Shown: in pieces, positions 57,412 to 64,000 of the stretch
Layout: every line of letters starts with the position of its first letter
Numbering within the stretch: the stretch's first letter is position 1
Origin: Trichopria drosophilae
Taxonomy: Eukaryota; Arthropoda; Insecta; Hymenoptera; Diapriidae
Reading direction: 5' to 3'
Assembly: GCA_030407085.1 (NCBI GenBank)
Contig: CM059584.1
Coordinates: 59,101,501 to 59,165,500, forward strand
DNA: 64,000 nucleotides
Program-made: the position numbers and the translations under genes
Notes under the pieces: generated by a model
What the model was told of the DNA's origin: nothing
What the model saw: the letters and a program-made list of their open reading frames with translations, nothing else
The model's database searches: none

Positions 57412-58871
57412 GACGGTGGGTCCAGCGTCCTTTGGCTGCTGAGTCCCATAGTTGCTGCCACTCGGCAAGTAGTCTTTTGGACCACTTGCCTTGGCCTCCC
57501 GAGAAATTTGCCAATTCTTGGCCTATACTCCTAACTTCACGGTACTTGTCGCTACTGTCCTGCAGGCCTGATGGCAAGTGGCTCCGTAGCTTTTCTTGCT
57601 TGCAATGCCATTCGCACAGACGGAGACTCCGTAAAGAATTATAGAGCTCACCACTGAAGCAAGGCGGGATGGATGGTGTTGTTTTGGTCCCCCTATATTG
57701 GGTATAATACACCCCAGCACGCGAGCCACTTTCAGCGCTTTTGTGCCTGCATACTGAAGATGTCCGTGGTTTTTCAACCAGCGAGCTACTACCTCAATAG
57801 CGTCATCTCCGAGGTTTTGGACTTCCTCTATGGTTTTTGTGACGACGATAAGTGCAACGTCGTCGGCAAAGGCTACCATAGTCACGCCTTCTGGAAGTGA
57901 TTGTTTGAGCAATCCGTCATACATGACGTTCCAGAGCAAGGGACCTAGGACCGACCCCTGCGGCACGCCTCCTGGGATGATGTGGGAGCGCCTGTCGTCA
58001 TCGGTGTTATAAAACAGGGTCCGGGCTGGCAAGTAGCTAGAGATGACCCTTCTAAGGTAAATTGGTACCTTGAGTAAGTCTAGCATGATGCAATCCCATC
58101 GGGCCGAGTTAAAGGCGTTCTTGATATCAAGCGCGATGATGGCACGCATTCGCTTGGTATTCCGCTATCACTGATGGCGTTAGCGGCTAACGTCTTCACC
58201 CGGTCGACTGCATCAATGGTTGAGCGACCCTTCCTGAAGCCGAACTGATTTTCGGAAAGACCTCTAACTTTATCGATGGCTGCTTCGAGCCTGGCACATA
58301 TTATCCGCTCGTACCGCTTCCCGAGAATGTCCAGCATACAAAGTGGTCAGAGTGCGGATGGTTCGTCAAAGGGTTTAGAACCCTTGTACAGCAGCACCAA
58401 CCTTTGTCGCTTCCATTTCACCGGAAAGCATCCATCTTTTAGGCATGCGGTAAATATTTCCAGGAAATTAATTTAAATAAAAATTAACCGCCAGAGCCGG
58501 GATTCCATTCATTCCCGGAGCATTGCGTGCAGATATCCTCTTAGCAGCCATCCTCAATTCAGTTTCAGTGACGGCTGGTGGCTCGATTGCACCAGGTTCT
58601 GCCAACAGACCAGTACCGGTGGATCGTTCCTAATGTTCTGGGAACAAATGGTGGATTACTCTGTGGCGGAAGTGTGGGCAAGATGGAGCATTCATTCCCT
58701 CGTGCTTGATCTTCCTCATGACCGTTTTATATGGACGGACCCAAGGGCCCCAGTCTACCTCCTCGCAGAATTCCTGCCAGCACTTTTTTTCGCTATCTTA
58801 ATGGCAGCTTTAAGCTTCTTCCTGTTTTCTTCATCGGCCGCAGTTAGTTGTTGGTACTGCGGTTTATGAAG

Positions 58872-58937
<66 letters not shown>

Positions 58938-59811
58938 GGTGCAGTCTACTGGCCCTAAGACACTCTCGCCGGATAGCTACGATGTCCTCGTTCCACCAGT
59001 ATACTGGCGGTCTGCAGCGAGGATTTGATTTTGCGGCCATGGAGACATCGCAAGCCGATGACAAGGCCTGGGAGAGGCTTTGAGCCCTTTCTTCGGATGT
59101 CCCCTCCAATACTGTATTCTCGAGTGAGCAGATAAACATCTCAGGATCTAATGTAGAAGGTCCCCTCCTCTGCAGTTTCGTGCTGGCCTTTTGGTTAGCT
59201 GGAGTTGAAACACCACAGCATGATGGTCGCTGTCTGTGTATCGGTCGCTAACTTTCCATTCGTGACCTTCCCTCATCAATTTAGGGTCGATGAAGGTAAG
59301 ATCAACCACGGATGCCTTATCGCCTTTGGTGTAGGTTGGCTTGGCCCCGACGTTAGCGATCTCGAGCTCCAGCATGGCAAAGGCCTCGAGTAGGGCGCGG
59401 CCGCGTTGGTTAGTCTTCGCGCTGCCTCACTCTATTGACCAAGCGTTAAAATCTCCCCCAATTACTACTGGTAGTCGGGAGATCTTAGCAGTTTCAGCAA
59501 TGTCATCCAAGGACCCTAGGAATTCCTCATAGGTGTCGCTGGATGGAAGGTAGCAGGTATAATCTTATACCAGCCACCTCCACCCATGTGAATTTCGGTA
59601 AGGGGGTGACCATCTTGTTGGATATGTGAACATTTCCACAGAACCAGATGGCCGCCTTGCTGGTATTGTCCCTTACCCACTTGGAATCCTCTAGGTACCT
59701 GTACTGCTCACTAATAATGGCAATATCGGCCTTTTCCTCTCTGACCACCTGGAACAGCAGATCCTGGGCTACGGCACAGTGGTAGAGGTTAGGCTGGAGT
59801 ACCTTAGCCAT
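57412..59811 (-). pseudogene. LINE A ORF2 (endonuclease + reverse transcriptase)
   Basis: The frame starts MAKVLQPNLYHCAVAQDLLF (59811), the endonuclease N-terminus. NVGAKPTYTKGDKASVVDLT and DSDHHAVVFQL (59375-59180) are its C-terminal motifs. After a degenerate linker come CWQEFCEEVDWGPW-like text, LGKRYERIICARLEAAI, GLSENQFGFRKGRSTIDA (58330-58200) and ALDIKNAFNSARWDCI (58130). IIPGGVPQGSVLGPLLWNVM (about 57975) and the catalytic FADDVAL (about 57870) complete a recognisable polymerase. Several frameshifts and stops break it between endonuclease and polymerase and within the polymerase. The function would be nicking the target and copying the LINE RNA in place. Confidence 0.82.
58875..58934. 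repeat. (CT)n microsatellite inside LINE ORF2
   Basis: About 60 bp of pure CT on the plus strand, read as Glu-Arg repeats on the minus strand between ASRLHQT and the next ORF2 segment. Intact relatives usually have only a short Arg/Glu-rich stretch here. Confidence 0.95.
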
Positions 59812-61113
59812 TGTTGTTCGCTACTCCGCCCTCTTGTGCAGACTGATGTTTAGCCGCACAGTCCACTATTTTGTGGCCCTCTTTACCACATCGGAAGCAC
59901 TGGGCTGACCGGTCGACTGAGCTCTTGCAGTTCGTTGCCATATGCCCGATCTCATGGCATCTGTAGCACCAAAGAGGTATTTCTAGGACCAGTACTCGGC
60001 AGTTTACCCGACCAACTCTCAGCCGTCCAGTCTCCAGTAGCTTCTCTGCTACTGAGACGGCGAATCTGTCCATGGCTGCTTGAGTGCAGCAGTACGCGCC
60101 CCTAAGTTTGATGGACTTTGGGGTCACACTTTCCAGGCCGGTGCCCGAGGCGAGGGCGAGTGCCACCTCGTCCGTGGTTGTGGCCTGGATGAGACCGGAC
60201 CCGTTTAGGAGAGACGCGGCCTCGGATCGGAGTTCCTCCGTTGGTGCTCCGTCCTTGCCCAGTTCTAGGAGGAGATCTCCTACCTTCGTGCGCCGAATCC
60301 TCGTTACCCTTTCGCTCAATTTCATGAGTCCGGGTGCAGTTTTCACCTTTTGTAGGATGGCGTCGTACGAGACTTCTCCTGTCGCTTTGATTCTTGATTG
60401 TTGTCTCGGCCCAGTTTTGCGTTCTTGATTGGGTCGCATGCCGACATTCTGTTTTGTCGCTTTGTTCCCATTTTCCCTTTCCCTTTTCACCACCGTTGCC
60501 CAGCCCTTGTCGTGCGTTCGGGCTTGCTGGTGATTTTTCACTGGTGAGGAGGAAAGGTCTTTGTCCTCTGACCCTTTCTCACCTATTTCTTCGCCGGCGA
60601 TGTTATCGGCGAAGGCTCTCTTCTCCCTGTCTACTGTTTACGGGGCCCGCGAAAGAGAAGCGAGGTCTGACTCGTCCCATCTTTGCAGTCGCATGCCGTT
60701 TTCGAAGGCCATGTGTTATGCCTCCCCTCGGCATAATCCCTTGTTGCCTTTAACGTAGCTCTCGCCATATCATCCTGGTGGAGATTTTTTTTCAAGAATG
60801 AAGCCCACAAGGCCCTTAATTCTCTCCTCCAGGACCCGGAATTTTGCCGCCACTGGGTCCTCCAGTGCTGGCGGGTTCACCGATATGCTACTGAAACCTT
60901 CTGGAAGAAGGCCGCCCGACAGCCCACTCCGGTTTCAACCACCATACTGTCGCCTGTAGCATCTGATGCTACAGGGGCCGAATGACCAACCCCTGCAGCA
61001 CTGCGGTTGCCTGATGACGACGCCGGAAAGCCAGCTTGCGCACTCCTACCCGACGCCGGTACTATGGATCGGACCCCTGCACCGTAAACGTCTTTCTGCC
61101 GCTGTTCTGCCAT
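59804..61113 (-). pseudogene. LINE A ORF1, gag-like with CCHC knuckles
   Basis: A nucleic-acid-binding ORF1 protein. The N-terminal piece (61113-60877) begins MAEQRQKDVYGAGVRSIVPA and ends at a stop. After a frame change, a 245-codon open frame (60541-59804) has the conserved gag segment VRTRIRR-like RVTRIRRTKVGDLLLELGK, then SIKLRGAYCCTQAAMDRFAV, and two zinc knuckles, CYRCHEIGHMATNC and CFRCGKEGHKIVDC. The stop overlaps the start of ORF2. The related copy in LINE B keeps only the first knuckle. Confidence 0.8.
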
Positions 61114-61459
61114 CTTCGGTTTATTAATCGGGGTTCCTTCCCCTAGCTAGTTCATTGGTCCGCGTCAGATATTTTATTTCTCCGATACCTATTCCCCGAT
61201 CTGCCACCTGGGGACGCGCCCGTTAGAAGGAACCAGTAAGACTCCGGCGGGATGTGTGCGCGTTTTTTTTTCCCCCAAGCGACGATGGAAAGCTCTACCA
61301 GCCATCCCTGCCGGCCGGTGCCAGGAGGAGTGCGGGGCTCGCACCCGCTAAAACCACCTCCGCTCAGACTGTGATTCCCCCCTCGGAAACCGCCGGAAGG
61401 TATTACTTCGAAGGGGGCAGTCTACGCCTCAGTAGGCCCTCCGCCGATGTTTTGGCTCT

Positions 61460-62100
61460 TCAAGTCTGGGCGATGTTGTTGCCTCTTCCTTCTTCTTCTC
61501 TTCTGATGGCATTCAGCCTATCGATAATGGAGTTGGCGATGATGACCACGGCGTCCCATCCCTCCTGTGAGGCGAGCAGACATTCCCCAATGCCCTCAGG
61601 TGTTAGTGGTCCTCCTCCCGAGACCCGGAACTGTTCCCGTTCCGCTGCAAATCTCGGGCAGTGGAAGAGGGCATGGGCCACGTCCTCGTCGACACCAGGG
61701 CATGCCGGGCACTCCGCGCTTTGATAAATGCGGAAACGATGTAAGTAGCTGCGAAAGCAGCAGTGCCCGGTGAGCACCTGGGTGAGATGAAAGGTGGTGT
61801 ATCCGTGTTGTCTGCCCGTCCACTTTGCTACATCTGGGATGACGCAGTGGGTCCAACGCCCCGAATCCTCTGGATCCCTTCTTTTTTGCCACTCTTCTAT
61901 GGTCCTCATGGACCATTTGTCGCGGTTCAGCTCCTGGTCGGCGATGTCCTGCCTTATACACCTACCTTCGCGGTGTACTGCTGCCCTCTCCGTAGCAAGA
62001 AGGTCTATGGGAGGGAGTCCCGCGACCACCATGTGAGAGAGCGATGTCCGATACAGAACGGTAGGCAAGGGTTACTCTTAGGGCGGCTGTTCTATAAGCC
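61460..62100 (-). pseudogene. LINE B ORF2 C-terminal region with zinc motif
   Basis: The minus strand carries NYGATCRRAYRTAALRVTLA (matching KSYGATCHQACRTVATSTVK in LINE A). It continues, after a frame change, with HREGRCIRQDIADQELNRDK, SGRWTHCVIPDVAKW, FHLTQVLTGHCCFRSYLHRF and CPACPGVDEDVAHALFHCPR. The last is the C-terminal CCHC motif of R1-clade ORF2. It ends at a stop at 61460. This supplies the part missing in LINE A. Confidence 0.8.
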
Positions 62101-62590
62101 CGCCGACAGGTGGCTCCGTAGTTCTTATGGATGTTCATGGCATCGACCGCGCTCTTACAACCCCTTGCCAGATGTCCGCTCTCGTGGCACCTGTAACAGC
62201 GCGGGGGTCCTTCGCGCAGTAGAACCCGGCAATTAACCCAGCCAATTTTAAGCTTCCCCTTTTGCAGCAGTGTGTTTGCTACTGCGACGGGAAACAAGAT
62301 ATTGGCCGCCTGGGTTCCGCTACATGCTCCCCTGAGCTTGATAGTCTCAGGGGTCACTGCTTCCGGTGACGTCATCTCAATGATGGCCTGTGCCACCTCC
62401 TGCCGATTTGTGGCCTCGTCCATGTCCTTGCTGGTGATGGCTTCCTTATGGGACAGTGTCTGTACGACAGCTGTCCCTTTTAGGATGGACGTGGCCGCTG
62501 CTTGGAGGTCTTGGGTGCACACGCCAGGCGTTGCAAGCTCTATGAGCAGTTCGCCTGCTTTCGTCCGCCTGATGGCGGTCACCCTTTCTC
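62101..62590 (-). pseudogene. LINE B ORF1 (gag-like), truncated at first knuckle
   Basis: [40 protein letters not shown] and the knuckle CYRCHESGHLARGC are homologous to LINE A ORF1. Immediately after CKSAVDAMNI the text becomes ORF2 C-terminal. The N-terminal part of ORF1 is missing; the frame begins where the microsatellite begins. Confidence 0.78.
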
Positions 62591-62608
62591 CTAACTTTCG
62601 CAGTTCGG

Positions 62609-62699
62609 GGTGTGCGTGCGTGCGTGCGTGCGGGTGTGTGTGTGTGTGTGTGCGTGTGCGTGCGTGCGTGTGTGTGTGTGTGTGTGTGCGTGTGCGTGC

Positions 62700-62745
<46 letters not shown>
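62609..62745. repeat. (GT/GCGT)n microsatellite at the 5' edge of LINE B
   Basis: About 135 bp of GT with GCGT and GGGT variants. Open frames of Cys-Val or Thr-His repeats across it are artefacts. Its position at the exact 5' edge of a LINE suggests either target choice or slippage at the junction. Confidence 0.97.
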
Positions 62746-62747
<2 letters not shown>

Positions 62748-62972
62748 ATAACAATTTTGTGATGAGCTTGTGCAACTTTGTTGTAAGCTGGTAGTCGCTA
62801 GTTTATCATCTATAGATATTACTAGACTGAATATGAAACAAGTTTCTTTTAATTATTTCACGTATTTTTATGTGTATTTAATATAAGAAACGCATATACA
62901 AACTTACAAAATAAGATACTTAGTAGAACAATCATTCAAGTATTCTCCATTTATTATATTACTGACAATTAC
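62746..62972. other. Intron 5' end, AT-rich
   Basis: No gene or repeat partner seen; contains the splice donor side of the long intron. Confidence 0.4.
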
Positions 62973-63277
62973 CTGTGCGGTCTTTTTCGTGTGGGGGTTT
63001 TCTTTCTACATCATCCTCATCATTATTATTATCTTCATCTTCTACTCTATTTCTGGGTTCCCAAGTCATTTTATTTTCTTTCTTTAAGCGCCTTCTGGCA
63101 TTTGCAAACCATGTGGACACTTGAGTTAGTGTCATTTTCGTAATGACTGCAAGCATAATTTTCTCGCCTTTTGTTGGGTATGGATTCTTTTTGTGATCGT
63201 TTAACCATGCTTTTAATGTACTCGTCGTTTCACGAGTAGCATTTTTTCGGCGAGAACCGTTGAAGTCCATACTGTAA
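62973..63277 (-). CDS. Iroquois-class homeobox protein, homeodomain exon
   Basis: It encodes the TALE homeodomain of an Iroquois transcription factor, a nuclear DNA-binding protein that patterns insect sensory organs, eye and body wall. On the minus strand the acceptor TTTTATTTTATAG precedes 63277. Residues begin [20 protein letters not shown]. Then come [20 protein letters not shown] with the PYP three-residue loop extension, and the recognition helix [19 protein letters not shown] (WFxN with the class-specific A50). [18 protein letters not shown], an acidic tract that usually follows, comes next. The exon ends at CAG|GTAATT and is in phase with 26588. At the start, ACAG six bases further in is an alternative acceptor. 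The upstream exon(s) with the N-terminus are outside the window. Confidence 0.95.
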
Positions 63278-63754
63278 CTATAAAATAAAAAGCAATATAA
63301 ATAAATGAAATTTTCCAAATAAAATATAGGTGCTACATTCACGTAACGTTAATGACACGTTTATGTAAAACATCCAAATTATAATAGAAATCGTAACTAT
63401 TATCATCTAAAGCATCGTTGTTGAAGTTTACATTCACAAAATAAGACGAAGGAAAAGGTGTTTTCCTCCGCTTTTATGAAGAATTTGTCTATTCGACTGG
63501 CACGGTTGACGGGTGGAACGATTAGGATATCATAGACAATACAAGCTGAATTACAAGGCATCGACCCTCGCAAAGCCAGCCTCCCCCCCCCCATGCTCCA
63601 ATATCGGTTCCACCAACAATTTCGATCTGTACCGTATGGGGTACATCGCGAAGATTATCCTTTCTCGAGATCTCCGTCTTTATGCGAGATAATACCAACG
63701 ACCTACCGACTGCGTAAAAGTCGCTGACGTTAGCGACAACTGCCGGTGGAGGAC
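63278..63754. other. Upstream intron, no gene seen
   Basis: AT-rich near the exon, GC-richer from about 63450. A poly-C run lies at about 63583-63592. No coding evidence. Confidence 0.4.
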
Positions 63755-63860
63755 AACAGCTGCCCCAAATTCATACCTTTGCCAGCAAGGTACCCTGAAT
63801 ATTCCAAATACTGTCCGTAGACAGAGAAAAATGCACCGACAGGGATTTGGCACCGCTGAA
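63755..63860 (-). repeat. Degenerate SINE copy related to 1-180
   Basis: CCCAAATTCATACCTTTGCC, CAGCAAGGTACCC, ATTCCAAATACTGTCCGTAG and a diverged ACAGGGATTTGGCACC correspond to CCCAAATTCGTACCTTCGCC, CAGCAAGGTTCCC, ATTCCACACTGGACGTAAG and CGGGGATTCGAACTC at 1-100. The B-box is damaged, so this copy is older or inactive. Confidence 0.6.
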
Positions 63861-64000
63861 CATTGATCACTAACCTTCAAGTTTAAATTCAATATTATTT
63901 GTATGTTATGTAGATTTGTCAGTTCTGAAATAGGTTGGCTAATGATATTATATTATACCTGAACACTTGGAAAAGAAAGAAAAACAAAAATAACATCATA

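Larger units (their letters stand above)
57412..61250 (-). mobile_element. R1-like LINE A, 3'-truncated
   Basis: On the minus strand it has ORF1 (about 61113 to 59804) and ORF2 (59811 to 57412), the two overlapping at ATGGCTAA. GC content is well above the flanks. The element lacks the C-terminal zinc region and any 3' untranslated region; it stops after SGRWTHR-like text (KGRWTHRLYN) and is joined to repeat sequence at 57411. LINE insertion normally truncates the 5' end, so this loss must be secondary. A (GA)n tract lies inside ORF2. Confidence 0.8.
61251..62609 (-). mobile_element. R1-like LINE B, internally deleted, next to CA microsatellite
   Basis: Same family and orientation as LINE A and directly upstream of it. 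ORF1 text (62582-62120) is fused to the last part of ORF2 (62100-61460), skipping the endonuclease and polymerase. The 5' edge at about 62609 abuts a GT/GCGT (CA on the minus strand) microsatellite. The sequence between its stop (61460) and LINE A's ORF1 start (61113) is B's 3' untranslated region and/or A's 5' leader; I cannot place the junction. Confidence 0.75.
26589..62972 (-). other. 36.4 kb intron of the Iroquois gene
   Basis: It is bounded by a donor (CAG|GTAATT, GT at 62971-62972 on the minus strand) and an acceptor (TTGTAG, AG at 26589-26590). The flanking exons are in matching phase (one base of the split codon upstream, two downstream). No other host exon is visible within it. Most of the length is transposon sequence, listed separately. 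The least repetitive parts are about 26600-27480, 31030-32040 and 62790-62960, where regulatory sequence, if any is left, would be expected. Confidence 0.85.

Noticed and set aside
62446..62794. Cys-Val and Thr-His repeat frames on both strands
   Set aside because: They run across the GT/GCGT microsatellite and the LINE edge; no coding signal beyond repeat composition.

Overview
This is eukaryotic, AT-rich DNA, almost certainly from an insect. The evidence is two coding exons of an Iroquois-class (TALE) homeobox gene, a BEL/Pao LTR retrotransposon, several LINEs with R1-like endonuclease/zinc-knuckle architecture, and arthropod-type DNA transposons. Hymenoptera is my best guess from the style of the MITEs, but that is weak. 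There are no bacterial genes, operons, CRISPR arrays or phage.

Only one host gene is supported. The Iroquois gene lies on the minus strand. Its homeodomain exon is at 62973-63277 and the next exon is at 25720-26588. The donor (CAG|GTAATT) and acceptor (TTGTAG|AT) agree in phase, so 26589-62972 is one 36.4 kb intron. Positions 1-25719 are downstream of, or 3' to, that exon. Positions 63278-64000 lie in the preceding intron.

Everything else is mobile or repetitive DNA, mostly decayed. 1-180: tRNA-derived SINE. 608-4125: 3.5 kb foldback. 4341-4650: (GT)n. 8380-10274: dead DNA-transposon gene. 12440-15600: LINE split by a TA-flanked MITE. 16603-17589: short-TIR element. 17970-20162: long-TIR transposon. 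21440-24195: internally deleted GC-rich LINE. 25111-25200: (CT)n. Inside the intron: tandem repeats (27804-28110), two foldbacks 9 bp apart (28486-29429 and 29439-30959), a nested complex (32051-48577), an 80-bp satellite (48603-49040), a 5.8 kb palindromic foldback carrying a different insertion in each arm (50534-56344), and two related LINE copies in tandem (57412-62609) abutting a CA microsatellite.

The clearest structure is the nest at 32-48.6 kb. A decayed transposon (TIR about 32051 and 48577) has its transposase gene split by an ISL2EU/Harbinger-like transposon (33144-46732). That element's own transposase is split in turn by a BEL/Pao element with 5-bp target duplications (36354-43381), and it also carries a SINE, a 203-bp MITE and a roughly 1.57 kb repeat. 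I found no convincing new biological system. The most interesting observations are this stratigraphy, the paired interrupted palindrome at 50.5-56.3 kb, two transposons sharing an unusual conserved domain, repeated internal deletions in R1-like LINEs, and a terminal signature shared by several foldback families.
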